A DNA stretch of 56,321 bases from Burkholderia sp. lig30 (GCF_000687455.2 NZ_JGVW01000077.1:1-56321), one strand, 5' to 3'; shown: positions 17,608 to 26,447, counted from the first letter of the stretch. The notes: generated from the sequence alone by a model not told the origin. Translations and numbers: made by a program.

Positions 17608-18228
17608 ATGCCGCAAACGGCAACACATGGCGGCGATTGCGCGGGCGAACCGCACGCCGCGGCCATTGCAAGCGCTTGCGTCGGCCAATGCGACGAACGT
17701 CAGCCGGGAAGCCGGCGCGATCTCGATCGCTACGACGGCATCGCACGTTTTTTTCATTGGGTGTTCGCCGCCGGCATCATTTACGCCAGCATCGCGGGCT
17801 ATACATTGGCCCGCCTCGCCAGCGGATCGGTGCACGATTTCCTGTCGCGGCTGAACATGTCGATCGCCACGGTGCTGATCGCGCTTTTTCCGCTACGGCT
17901 GGGCTGGAAACTCGTGCGCGTCGAGCCTCGCGCACTGCCCGGCCTTTCTGCCCGGCAACGCGCGCTGGCGCACCGGATGCACATCCTGATTTATGCGACG
18001 ATCTGTGTCGTGCTCGCGAGCGGTTTCCTGATGGTGCCGAACGGCTATTCGTTTTTCGGCCTCGTCGAGATTCACACGCCATTCGCGAAAGGCACGCTCA
18101 CCGACGGATTCTTCGCCATTCACCGCGCAGGTTGCGCGCTGCTCGCCGCGCTGGTCGTGCTGCATGTGCTCGCGGTCGTCAAGCATCAGTGGATCGCACG
18201 TAACGGCGTGCTGCGAAGAATGCTGTGA
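17608..18228 (+). CDS. Cytochrome b561
   Basis: A 206-residue inner-membrane dihaem cytochrome b561. After a hydrophilic N-terminus (about 1-40), four membrane helices follow: RFFHWVFAAGIIYASIAGYTL (about 48-68), a helix near 75-95, HRMHILIYATICVVLASGFLM (about 123-143) and HRAGCALLAALVVLHVLAVVKH (about 171-192). Haem-ligand His candidates are in FFHW, HRMH, FAIHRAG and VLHVLAVVKH. Family role: electron transfer between the quinol pool and an acceptor such as superoxide or ferric iron. The start is uncertain, with no strong Shine-Dalgarno. The Fur-box-like site and promoter upstream suggest expression under iron limitation. Confidence 0.88.
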   Translation: MPQTATHGGDCAGEPHAAAIASACVGQCDERQPGSRRDLDRYDGIARFFHWVFAAGIIYASIAGYTLARLASGSVHDFLSRLNMSIATVLIALFPLRLGWKLVRVEPRALPGLSARQRALAHRMHILIYATICVVLASGFLMVPNGYSFFGLVEIHTPFAKGTLTDGFFAIHRAGCALLAALVVLHVLAVVKHQWIARNGVLRRML

Positions 18229-18456
18229 GTCGCGCGCATACGATGCGCGCTCTCTGTTCGAACGCCGGCCGGACACGCACGCAGCGCGCGTCGATCTGGC
18301 CCGTTGTGCGACCGGACAAATTGTCCAGCCACCGGGTAAAATCTGCCCGCTCCGGTCACACCTCGGCCGGGCCGTCTGCTTCTGGCGACGGCATCCTCCC
18401 GTGGCAGGGTTCCGTGAATGTGGAACCCGGTCAAAACCGAACAAGAGAGCTAACCA

Positions 18457-19887
18457 GTGGTTTTCAGTAGCATTGCCTTTCTCGGGCTGTTCCTCCCGGT
18501 CACGTTCCTCGCGTACTACCTGACCCCTCGGGCCTGGCGAAACGCCACCCTGGCGGTCGCCAGCATCGTCTTCTATGCATGGGGCGAGCCTCGGTTCCTG
18601 ATTCTTCTGGTCGTGTCGATCGCGATCAACTACCGCCTCGCGATCGCCATCGACGCCGCGCGCAAGCCTGCGCGCGTGGTGGGCATCGGCGTGGCGATCA
18701 ATCTCTTCATCCTGGGCGCATTCAAATACACCGGGTTCCTGGCCGACAACGTCAATCTGCTGCTCGCGCACGCAGGCGCGGGCCCGCTCGTGATCCGGCC
18801 GCTTCCGCTCCCGATCGGCATTTCCTTCTACACATTCCACGCGATCTCCTACCTAGTGGACATCTACCGTCGGAACGCCAGGCCGAACCGCAGCATCATC
18901 GATTACTGTCTCTACATCACGCTCTTTCCGCAGTTGGTCGCAGGCCCGATCATCCGCTACAAGGACATCCAGTCGCAGCTTCGATCCCGGGTTGCGTCTC
19001 TCGACGACGTGACGGCAGGCGCGCTTCGATTCACGATGGGCCTGGCCAAGAAGGTGCTGATCGCGAACCAGCTCGCCGTGGTCGCCGATGCGGGCTTCAG
19101 CGTTCCTTCGGCGGAGCTGGCGCCGCAGGTGGCCTGGCTTTCCCTGCTTTGCTACACGCTGCAGATCTACTTCGATTTCTCCGGCTATTCCGACATGGCC
19201 ATCGGCCTCGCCCGCATGTTCGGGTTCCGGTTTCCGGAGAACTTCAACTACCCCTACGTGGCCAGCTCGATGCAGGACTTCTGGCGCCGGTGGCACATTT
19301 CGTTGTCGACGTGGTTCCGCGATTACGTGTATATCCCGCTCGGCGGCAATCGCCGCGGCGCGAGCCGCACGCTGCTGAATCTGTGGATCGTGTTCCTGCT
19401 TACCGGCTTCTGGCACGGCGCGACGTGGAATTTCGTCCTTTGGGGCGCCGCGCACGGTGCGCTGCTCACGCTGGAACGCGTCATGCCCGGCGTCGACGGA
19501 CGCGGCCGGCCTGTCTGGCGGGGCTTGCGTCATGCGTACGCGATCTTCGCCATCATGATGACGTGGGTGCTGTTCCGCGCCGATACGCTGGAGCATGCGA
19601 CGCAGTTTTATCGCGCGTTGTTCGGCATTCATGTGCCGGCCAATCCTTCCGTCACGTTCGACAGCCTCTATTCGACGCACCTCGGCTGGTTATTGGCCGG
19701 CGCGGTGATGCTTGCCGGCGGCGCATTCCATGCGGCTCGGGTACGGCTTGCCCCGATCGTCGCCGTCCTTCGCGCCCGCAGTCTCGACGGCTGGATCGCC
19801 GCGGCCTTCGTGGGTCCGGCACTCGTTCTCTCGGCCATGTCGATCGCGCTTGGCCAGTACAACCCGTTCATCTACTTCCGCTTCTGA
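18457..19887 (+). CDS. MBOAT-family O-acyltransferase (AlgI-like)
   Basis: A 476-residue polytopic inner-membrane O-acetyltransferase of the AlgI/DltB type. It begins VFSSIAFLGLFLPVTFLAYYL and shows ISFYTFHAISYLVDIYR, LQIYFDFSGYSDMAIGLARMFGF, NFNYPYVASSMQDFWRRWHISLSTWFRDYVYIPLGG and the catalytic block GFWHGATWNF with His320. Family role: passes acetyl groups across the membrane to periplasmic partners that acetylate a polysaccharide. GTG start at 18457 with GAGAG about 9 nt upstream. The next gene, an AlgJ/AlgX-like protein, starts 7 bp after the stop, so the two form an operon ended by the terminator at 21127. No alginate polymerase genes are present. Confidence 0.93.
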   Translation: MVFSSIAFLGLFLPVTFLAYYLTPRAWRNATLAVASIVFYAWGEPRFLILLVVSIAINYRLAIAIDAARKPARVVGIGVAINLFILGAFKYTGFLADNVNLLLAHAGAGPLVIRPLPLPIGISFYTFHAISYLVDIYRRNARPNRSIIDYCLYITLFPQLVAGPIIRYKDIQSQLRSRVASLDDVTAGALRFTMGLAKKVLIANQLAVVADAGFSVPSAELAPQVAWLSLLCYTLQIYFDFSGYSDMAIGLARMFGFRFPENFNYPYVASSMQDFWRRWHISLSTWFRDYVYIPLGGNRRGASRTLLNLWIVFLLTGFWHGATWNFVLWGAAHGALLTLERVMPGVDGRGRPVWRGLRHAYAIFAIMMTWVLFRADTLEHATQFYRALFGIHVPANPSVTFDSLYSTHLGWLLAGAVMLAGGAFHAARVRLAPIVAVLRARSLDGWIAAAFVGPALVLSAMSIALGQYNPFIYFRF

Positions 19888-19894
19888 GTCGGCC

Positions 19895-21088
19895 ATGTTC
19901 GAGAATGTTGAATCATCCACGGCGGCTGCCGGCGAGCGGCGTTGGGCGGCCGCTGTGAATCGGGCGATCGTGGCGGCCGTCTTCTTCGGCCTCCTCGCGC
20001 TGCCTGTCGTGTGGTTCGGGCGCGCGAGCTTCGCACCCGCGCCGCTTCACGAAAATCGCGTCATGACGCCCTTTCCCGACCTGTCGATCCACACGCTGCA
20101 GCAGTTCGAGCGGTGGTTCAGCGACCGATACGGAATGCGCGATGCGCTCGTTTACTACGGTTCGCGGCTACAGATGGCTCGCACGGGCACACCGACCAAT
20201 CAGGACGTCGTCGTCGGGCCGGGCCGGTGGCTGTTTTTCGATCCGTATCACGTGCCCGGACAGCCTCACTTTGCCGATCTGCTCGGCAAGGATCCGCTGT
20301 CGTCGTCGCAACTTCAGGATATCGGGCACAACCTTCGCGACATCCACAAGGCGCTGGCGGCGTGCAAGATCCCGTTCTATTTTGTGATTGCGCCGGACAA
20401 GCAGACTGTGTATCCGGAAAAGCTGGGCGTTCATGTCCCGGCTGACGCCCGGACGGAAACCGATCAGGTCGTCGCATTCCTGCGCGAACGAGATCCCGAT
20501 CTGCGCGTGATCGATCTTCGCGGGCCCGTGATCGATGCGAAGGCGAGCGCGCCCTACGAGATTTACAAGCGCACGGATACGCACTGGAACTCCCTCGGCG
20601 CGTTTTACGGTTATCGCGCGATCATGGGCCGCCTGGTGCGTGACGGTGTTCTTGCCGGCGCGCCGTGGGCCGATCTCGATCAGTGGCACGTCACCCAGCA
20701 TCCGTTCGATCAGGGAGACATCGCCGTGAACCTGCTGTCCCTCCCCGGTTATTTCGAGGATTTCAACACCACGTTCGACAAGCGCACGCCAAGGCTTGCG
20801 CGCTCGGTTCCGGCGCCCGCGGATGCGCAGCCGGACGAAGGACAGTTCACCGAGAATCCGCAAGGAAAGGGCGGCCTGCTGCTCTATCGCGACTCGTTCT
20901 CCGGCGAGCTGATGCCGTTCTTGTCCGAAGACTTCGCGCACATGTGGTCTTACCTCGGGCGCGACGTCGACGGAAGCGAAGTGCGCCGGCGATCGCCTTC
21001 GGTCGTGGTGCTCGAAATCGTGGAGCGGAACGTTCGCATGCTGACGAAAAACCCGCAGCGCAATCTGGGGGACGCCTGTTCACGATGA
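19895..21088 (+). CDS. AlgJ/AlgX-like periplasmic SGNH acetyltransferase
   Basis: A 397-residue protein anchored by one N-terminal hydrophobic segment (about 22-45, AIVAAVFFGLLALPVVWFG), with the remainder periplasmic. It has the SGNH-like triad of the AlgJ/AlgX family: the Asp228/His230 pair in KRTDTHWNSLGAFYGY and Ser334 in LLLYRDSFSG. The N-terminal block HENRVMTPFPDLS, FERWFSDRYGMRD and GRWLFFD is also typical. Family role: accepts acetyl groups delivered by the MBOAT partner and transfers them to a secreted polysaccharide. ATG 19895 lies 7 bp after the MBOAT stop. The acceptor glycan is unknown, since no synthase gene is in the window. Confidence 0.9.
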   Translation: MFENVESSTAAAGERRWAAAVNRAIVAAVFFGLLALPVVWFGRASFAPAPLHENRVMTPFPDLSIHTLQQFERWFSDRYGMRDALVYYGSRLQMARTGTPTNQDVVVGPGRWLFFDPYHVPGQPHFADLLGKDPLSSSQLQDIGHNLRDIHKALAACKIPFYFVIAPDKQTVYPEKLGVHVPADARTETDQVVAFLRERDPDLRVIDLRGPVIDAKASAPYEIYKRTDTHWNSLGAFYGYRAIMGRLVRDGVLAGAPWADLDQWHVTQHPFDQGDIAVNLLSLPGYFEDFNTTFDKRTPRLARSVPAPADAQPDEGQFTENPQGKGGLLLYRDSFSGELMPFLSEDFAHMWSYLGRDVDGSEVRRRSPSVVVLEIVERNVRMLTKNPQRNLGDACSR

Positions 21089-21126
21089 GGTGGGGCGGTT
21101 TCGCCCCGAAAAACGAGATGCACACC

Positions 21127-21160
21127 AGCCCGCAGGCATGACAAGCCATGCGGGCTTTTT
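21127..21160 (+). terminator. Intrinsic terminator of the O-acetylation operon
   Basis: Arms AGCCCGCA / TGCGGGCT around a 13-nt loop, followed by TTTTT, 39 bp past the AlgJ/AlgX-like stop. The rest of 21089-21412 holds the promoter region of the next gene and no other gene. Confidence 0.85.
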
Positions 21161-21412
21161 GTTGGTGCTCGATCGAGCGCAATCACAACAGGAAGCCTGT
21201 CGACACGATCGCGTCATCGCGCCGTCACACCGGCACGCGACCCCACGCACGGCGAAAAAATTCCATCGCCGCCATGCCGGATGTCACCGAAGTGCCATGC
21301 CCGCCGCCTACGCTGAGTCCAGCCCCCGATCCAATCGCCTCACCCAGATAGCCTCGACAAAGCGTTTTCCGGGAGCATCCCCTTTCGATGACTGATAGAC
21401 AGGAGTCCGATC

Positions 21413-22957
21413 ATGAAGACGTTGATGCCTGATGGGTTGACGCTGGCCGGTACGGCAGCGGCGATGATGTGTGCGGGACTGTTGATATCGACGCCGGCCC
21501 GATCGGCCGGCGAATTTCCCACCAGGACCCCGATCAAGCACATGGTCGTGATCTTTCAGGAAAACGTTTCTTTCGATCATTACTTCGGCACCTATCCGCA
21601 TGCGCAGCCCAACAAGGACGGATCGCGCCTCTTCGAGAAACCGAGGGACGACACCCCCACGGCCAACACCCTGCTGAGCGCCGGCTTGCTGACCCATAAC
21701 CCCAACGGGGCGAATCCGTTTCGCATTGACCGCAGCGTGCCCGTGACGTGCGATCAGGATCACGGTTACGGGGACGAACAGTTCGCGTTTCACGGCGGTC
21801 TCATGGACCGCTTCCTCACGCACAGCTGCAAGGACGCGAACCTCGGGCCGAACAGCACGCTCGGCTACTACGACGGCAACACCGTGACTGCGCTGTGGAA
21901 TTACGCGCAGCACTATGCGATGAGCGACAACTCGTTCGGAACGAGCTTCGGCCCGTCCACCCCCGGTCTTCTGAACCTCGTCGCCGGCACGACCTACAGC
22001 GGAACGATCACCAACGGCCTGTCGGCAGCGGGCAATATCGCCAACGGCGCTACCACCGGCGCGGTGATCGGCGATCCGGACCCGGCCGGCGACGTCTGCT
22101 CCAATCCCAAGCGCACCCAGATCACCATGTCCGGCACGAACATCGGCGACCTGCTGAACGCGTCGGGCATCAGCTGGGGCGCATTCATGGGCGGCTTCGA
22201 CAACTGCACGCTGGCGCACAACAATGTGTCGGGCGCCAGCGCGGGCGCGGACTACATTCCGCACCACGCCTTCTTCCAGTACTGGAAGAGCACGCAGAAC
22301 GCGCAGCATTTGCCGCCGGGCTCGGATGCGGCGATCGGCAAGACCGACCAGGCAAACCATCAATACGACCTGAGCCGCTTCCACACCGCGCTCGCGAATC
22401 ACAACCTGCCGGCGGTGAGCTTCCTGAAGGCGCGCGCGTTCCAGGACGGACACGCCGGATACTCCGATCCGCTGGACGAGCAGACGTTCATCGTCGGCGT
22501 GGTCAACGACCTCATGCGTTCACCGGAGTGGCGCGAGACCGCGATCGTGATTGCCTACGACGATTCCGACGGATGGTACGACCATGTGATGGGACCGGTC
22601 GTCTACCAGTCCAGCACGAGCGACGATCAACTGCTGGCGCCGGGGAGCTGCGGCCAACCGCGCCCGACCGACCCGGCAGGCGGCACGCAAAACGGGCGCT
22701 GCGGCTATGGCCCGCGGTTGCCGCTGCTGGTGATATCGCCCTGGGCGAAGACCAACTTCATCGACCATCGGGTGACCGATCAGTCTTCCATCACGCGCTT
22801 TATCGAAGACAACTGGCGCCTGTCACGCATCGGCAATGGTTCCGCCGACGCGGTCGCCGGGTCGCTGAACGGACTCTTCGATTTCGATGGCGGCCCGCGC
22901 GCAGGCCGATGGATTCTCGACGAGCGCACGGGCGTCGTCGCCGCCTTCTATCGCTGA
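21413..22957 (+). CDS. Secreted phosphoesterase (AcpA / phospholipase C family)
   Basis: A 514-residue exported enzyme of the phosphoesterase family that includes Francisella AcpA and bacterial phospholipases C. A signal peptide (about 1-31, ending TPARSAG) precedes the metal/nucleophile block HMVVIFQENVSFDHYFGTYP. Later come SDNSFGTSFGPSTPGLLNLVAG, the Asp/His-rich FLKARAFQDGHAGYSDPLDEQ, IVIAYDDSDGWYDHV and LPLLVISPWAKTNFIDH, which supply the remaining metal ligands. Length fits AcpA (about 514 aa) rather than the larger PlcN/PlcH. Substrate (phosphomonoester or phospholipid) cannot be decided here. Possible role: phosphate scavenging or virulence. Confidence 0.93.
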   Translation: MKTLMPDGLTLAGTAAAMMCAGLLISTPARSAGEFPTRTPIKHMVVIFQENVSFDHYFGTYPHAQPNKDGSRLFEKPRDDTPTANTLLSAGLLTHNPNGANPFRIDRSVPVTCDQDHGYGDEQFAFHGGLMDRFLTHSCKDANLGPNSTLGYYDGNTVTALWNYAQHYAMSDNSFGTSFGPSTPGLLNLVAGTTYSGTITNGLSAAGNIANGATTGAVIGDPDPAGDVCSNPKRTQITMSGTNIGDLLNASGISWGAFMGGFDNCTLAHNNVSGASAGADYIPHHAFFQYWKSTQNAQHLPPGSDAAIGKTDQANHQYDLSRFHTALANHNLPAVSFLKARAFQDGHAGYSDPLDEQTFIVGVVNDLMRSPEWRETAIVIAYDDSDGWYDHVMGPVVYQSSTSDDQLLAPGSCGQPRPTDPAGGTQNGRCGYGPRLPLLVISPWAKTNFIDHRVTDQSSITRFIEDNWRLSRIGNGSADAVAGSLNGLFDFDGGPRAGRWILDERTGVVAAFYR

Positions 22958-23084
22958 TCGCTGGACGTTCCACCGGTCACGCGGCGGCACGGGCACCCCG
23001 CCCGCTCCGATCGGGCCCGCGAGCGCCATGCTCGCGAGGCCCGCGCCCATGGTCGCCGGTGGCGCGTGCCGTCGGAACCTGACT

Positions 23085-23801
23085 TCACATCCCCGGCGCG
23101 GGCGCTGCCGCCAGTGGACGAGCGGCGCCCGCCTGCGACAACAGCGTCACGGCGGCCGGATCGGGCATGCCGTTCGCGTCGATGGCGCCGGCTGCCGCCA
23201 GCGCGCCGAGATCGCTATCCACGCCCGCTTGCCCGACAAAGAACGGTGTCGTCAGAAACGCCGACACCGTCAGCGTGACCGAATAGTGCTGCTGCAGATT
23301 CTTGACGACCGCCGCTTGCGCCGCCTGCACGTCGACCTGGCTCGCCAGCACTTGCTGGAAGCGGGAATTGCCCGGGAAATCGCCGATCAGGTGGGCCGTG
23401 TCGGTGCCCAGTTGCGACGCGAGATAGACGAGCATCAACTCGGTTTCAGGCGTGGTATTGAAAGTGCCGCCGGAAAACGCCAGCGAATGCAAGGTCGTGC
23501 CGCCCGAGGTCACCGTCAGGACACAGGGAAGCGTCGCATTGACCGTGACGCTGTAATGTCCGCCGCCGTCCGACAGGGTGGAACCGGAGCCCTGCACGCA
23601 GCTGACGATGACCGTCGCGCTCGCCAGCGCACGGCCGGTGGCGGCAGTGCCCGAGATGGCGATGGTCGGCATGGTGGTGCCGCCGACGCAGTTGTCGAAG
23701 CCGAAACACGCTTCGCCGCCACACGCATGAAGCGCTGCAAGCGCCACCACGCAAAGCGCACCGAGCGCCGGGCGAACGAAACGCGTATCGCGAATGTTCA
23801 T
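23085..23801 (-). CDS. Predicted lipoprotein with Ig/carboxypeptidase-regulatory-like N-domain
   Basis: A 238-residue exported protein. Residues about 9-27 (LGALCVVALAALHACGG) form a lipoprotein signal with the candidate lipidated Cys; His at -2 makes the lipobox non-ideal. Residues about 45-110 (IAISGTAATGRALASATVIVSCVQGSG...GGGHYSVTVNATLPCVLTV) look like a beta-sandwich repeat of the carboxypeptidase-regulatory type. The C-terminal half is helical. Function unknown. ATG 23801 is preferred over an upstream extension because the signal peptide starts there, although its Shine-Dalgarno is weak. It diverges from the winged-helix regulator at 24169, with a GTMAC array between them. Confidence 0.75.
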   Translation of the reverse strand: MNIRDTRFVRPALGALCVVALAALHACGGEACFGFDNCVGGTTMPTIAISGTAATGRALASATVIVSCVQGSGSTLSDGGGHYSVTVNATLPCVLTVTSGGTTLHSLAFSGGTFNTTPETELMLVYLASQLGTDTAHLIGDFPGNSRFQQVLASQVDVQAAQAAVVKNLQQHYSVTLTVSAFLTTPFFVGQAGVDSDLGALAAAGAIDANGMPDPAAVTLLSQAGAARPLAAAPAPGM

Positions 23802-23950
23802 GGCCGCTGCTGTCGATGGAAGGAGAAAACGCGACGGGTTCCACGCCGATGACCCGGCGTCAGGTTCAATTCTAGGTCCCATTCCCCGAAACCGCTCGCT
23901 CACGCGGTAGCGGCCCGGTGCGGATGGCGGCGGGCGGGACCGAACCAGCC

Positions 23951-24040
23951 GTAACACCAGCCGTCACGTCACGTAACGTCACCGGGCAATGCTACGTAAC
24001 AATCCTTCATAATCGTTCTGCCCCCGACCGGGAACGTCAC
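23951..24040. promoter_or_regulatory. GTMAC pentamer array and promoter, probable OmpR-family operator
   Basis: GTAAC/GTCAC pentamers start at 23951, 23963, 23968, 23973, 23978, 23996 and 24036; four are contiguous (GTCACGTCACGTAACGTCAC, 23963-23982). A -10-like CATAAT at 24008-24013 on the plus strand has no matching -35, and the contiguous array falls at about -57 to -38 relative to the implied start. This is the geometry of promoters activated by PhoB/OmpR-type proteins. Remaining bases of 23802-24168 show no gene. Confidence 0.5.
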
Positions 24041-24168
24041 GTCCCCATATCGAAAATTCGTTTGAATTCAATGCTGAGCCATGGTTCGAAGCGACTTCCG
24101 ATGCGCCTGGCCTGACAATTGCAGTAATCCCCTCGTCACCGACTTCAACCGGACATGCGAGGGCTGCC

Positions 24169-24567
24169 ATGGACTGCAAATACCTGTACATCGACAACAT
24201 CAAGATCAACTTCCTGCGCCGCACGATCGAGATCGACGGCAAGGAGATCGACGTCACGCCGCGCGAATTCGACGTCGTCGAATTCCTGCTCGACAACATG
24301 AACCAGATCGTGCCGCGACAGGCGATCCAGGAAGCGGTCTGGGGCCGCGAGCTGGGCGTCTCGTCGCGCACGCTCGACACGCACATCTCGCGCATCCGCT
24401 CGAAGCTGCGTCTCGACGAAGACAAGAACATGCGCATCATCCCGATCTATGCGGTCGGCTACCGGCTGGTGCTGTTCGGCGCGGCGACGACGCATGCCGA
24501 GCGTCACGAGCCGGCTCCGATCGCGCGCGCGGTGCCGCAGCACACGATGGTCGCGGACTACGCCTGA
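24169..24567 (+). CDS. Stand-alone winged-helix (OmpR/PhoB-type) DNA-binding protein
   Basis: A 132-residue transcription factor consisting only of the OmpR/PhoB C-terminal DNA-binding domain (about 8-105). DVTPREFDVVEFLLDNMNQIVPRQ and the recognition-helix block SSRTLDTHISRIRSKL are followed by the wing IIPIYAVGYRLVLF. The usual receiver domain is absent, so it is not a phosphorylated response regulator. A 28-residue tail (TTHAERHEPAPIARAVPQ...) follows. No histidine kinase is adjacent. The GTMAC array upstream suits its family and may be an autoregulatory site. Terminator at 24673. Similar orphan regulators are known, but the regulon here is unknown. Confidence 0.88.
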   Translation: MDCKYLYIDNIKINFLRRTIEIDGKEIDVTPREFDVVEFLLDNMNQIVPRQAIQEAVWGRELGVSSRTLDTHISRIRSKLRLDEDKNMRIIPIYAVGYRLVLFGAATTHAERHEPAPIARAVPQHTMVADYA

Positions 24568-24672
24568 TCGCCGGCCGTCGGGACGACGTGGCGCCTCGCC
24601 CCGGGGTGGGCGGCCGTTCGTTTCAGGCTCCAGCTGATCTGACGGCACCCCGTCACGAACCACACCGCTGTA

Positions 24673-24709
24673 AACGCACATGCCGGCCTCGAAGGCCGGC
24701 ATGTGCGTT
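24673..24709. terminator. Bidirectional hairpin between convergent genes
   Basis: Perfect 17-bp inverted repeat (AACGCACATGCCGGCCT and its complement) with a 3-nt CGA loop, placed between the stops of the winged-helix gene (24567) and the transporter (24758). No long U-tract follows, but stem stability and position suggest a shared terminator. Confidence 0.7.
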
Positions 24710-24757
24710 CGGCTCGGCGAAGCACGCTGACTCGCGCACTCCGCCGCTTGCTTCCGC

Positions 24758-26404
24758 TTACTTCAGCAACATCATCTGCACGACCTTGACGATCACGAGA
24801 CCGACCGCGATCACCAGGTAGCCGCGCAGCACGCCCATCCAGATTCGCGTCGCGAGCGTCATGTTCTGCGGCTGCAGCGTGTCGAGCGGCGGCATGCGCC
24901 AGGTGTCGCGCAGCGAACGGTCGACCACCGGCTCGGCGCTCGCCTTGCCCCGGCGCAGCAGCAGCATCGCGGCGTAACCGGCGATGGCGAACGCGGTGCC
25001 GCCCACCAGCACTTCGATGATAGTTTCGCCGCTGATGTCCGGGTACATCACCGAAGCGGTGAGGATGATCGACAGCATCACCAGCACCCAGATCACCGCC
25101 CCGGTAAACACGTTGAGCGTCTTCGAATTGACCCACGGGCCGAGCACCTGCTTGTCGTTGCAGAGCAGCAGCAGGAACACGGTCGCGCTCGGCAGCAGCA
25201 CGCCGGCGAGCGTCTGCACCGCTTCGGTCAGCAAGCCGAGCGGGCTGCCAGGGATCAGCACGATGGCCGCCGCCGCCGCGACGATCCCGAAATACACGAG
25301 GTAGAAGCCCTTCGCGTCCGACACGCCGCGATGCAGCGAGTGACGGATCTTGAACACGTCGCCGATCGCGTAGGCCGTCGCGAGCGATACCGACGCCGCG
25401 CCGATGATGCACGCGTCGAGCAGCGCGATCGCGAACAGCGTCGCGCTCGTGCGGCCCGCATACTTCTCGAGGCCGGCGATCACGCCACCCGCGTCGGTGA
25501 AGTTGCCGGATTCCGGGTGGCCGGCGAACAGCGCCGCGCAGAACGAGATCATCGCAACCGAGCCGATCAGCACGAGCACGATGCCGATCCACAGGTCGGC
25601 CTTCTCATACTTCATGAAGCGCGGCGTGATGCGCTTGTCGATCACGTAGCTCTGCTGGAAGAACAGCTGCCACGGCGCGACCGTCGTGCCGACGATGCCG
25701 ATCACGAGCAGCATCACGTCGGAAAGCTTCGCGTGCGCGGGCCAGTTCGGCACGAGGAAGTCGCGCGTCATCTGCGACACGGGCGGATGGATCGCCACCA
25801 GCACCGGCACGAGCAGCAGGCTCAGCACGCAGAGCAGCACCGCGAAGCGCTCGAAGCGCTTGAAGTCGCCGGTACTGACCGCGGCCATCGTCAGCGCCGC
25901 GGCGACACACACGCCCGCGACCTTCGGCATGCCGAAGAAATCGAGCACGAACGTGATGCCGATGAATTCGGTGACGATGGTGAGCGCGTTGAGGATGAAC
26001 AGGTCGATCACGCTGAACGCGCCCCAGAACTTGCCGAAGCGCTCGAAGATCAGCCGTGCGTGACCGACGCCGGTAACGGCGCCGAGGCGCAGCACCATTT
26101 CCTGGTTGACGAACAGCACCGGCACGAGCAGCAGCAGCGTCCACAGCAGCGTGGTCCCGTAGTTCTGGCCCGCCTGCGTATAGGTGCCGAACGCGCCGGC
26201 GTCGTTGTCCCCCACCATCACGATGAGTCCCGGCCCGAGAATCGCGAGCAGCGTGCGAAAGCGCGCCCACCACGTGTTGCGCGGCGCGGTGTCATGGTGC
26301 GCGATCGAGCCGAGCGCGCCGTGGATGTCGCCGAGGTGCGCGTCGTCGAGGACGGCGCTGCGCTGCGCGGCGATGGGTGGAGAAACGTTGGATGGCGTGG
26401 ACAT
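24758..26404 (-). CDS. NRAMP-related divalent metal (probably Mg2+) transporter
   Basis: A 548-residue NRAMP-superfamily inner-membrane transporter with about 11 helices. Helix 1 reads GPGLIVMVGDNDAGAFGTYTQAG: the canonical DPGN is DAGA here, so Asp is kept while Pro and Asn are lost. Helix 6 reads GTTVAPWQLFFQQSYV: the canonical metal-binding Met of TVMPH is Ala. These departures resemble NRAMP-related magnesium transporters (NRMT), which bind hydrated Mg2+ in a wider site. A hydrophilic N-terminus (about 1-50) and a charged loop near 490-520 flank the core. Annotation as MntH (Mn2+) would be misleading. It follows a predicted long leader and diverges from an OprB-type porin. Confidence 0.85.
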   Translation of the reverse strand: MSTPSNVSPPIAAQRSAVLDDAHLGDIHGALGSIAHHDTAPRNTWWARFRTLLAILGPGLIVMVGDNDAGAFGTYTQAGQNYGTTLLWTLLLLVPVLFVNQEMVLRLGAVTGVGHARLIFERFGKFWGAFSVIDLFILNALTIVTEFIGITFVLDFFGMPKVAGVCVAAALTMAAVSTGDFKRFERFAVLLCVLSLLLVPVLVAIHPPVSQMTRDFLVPNWPAHAKLSDVMLLVIGIVGTTVAPWQLFFQQSYVIDKRITPRFMKYEKADLWIGIVLVLIGSVAMISFCAALFAGHPESGNFTDAGGVIAGLEKYAGRTSATLFAIALLDACIIGAASVSLATAYAIGDVFKIRHSLHRGVSDAKGFYLVYFGIVAAAAAIVLIPGSPLGLLTEAVQTLAGVLLPSATVFLLLLCNDKQVLGPWVNSKTLNVFTGAVIWVLVMLSIILTASVMYPDISGETIIEVLVGGTAFAIAGYAAMLLLRRGKASAEPVVDRSLRDTWRMPPLDTLQPQNMTLATRIWMGVLRGYLVIAVGLVIVKVVQMMLLK

Positions 26405-26447
26405 GATGTGTTCCGTACGGGCTAAAGGTTGTCAGGCAAGCGCTCGC

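Noticed and set aside
24758..26404. Annotation as manganese transporter MntH
   Set aside because: The DPGN and MPH metal-site motifs are both altered, so an Mn2+ assignment is not supported by the residues seen.
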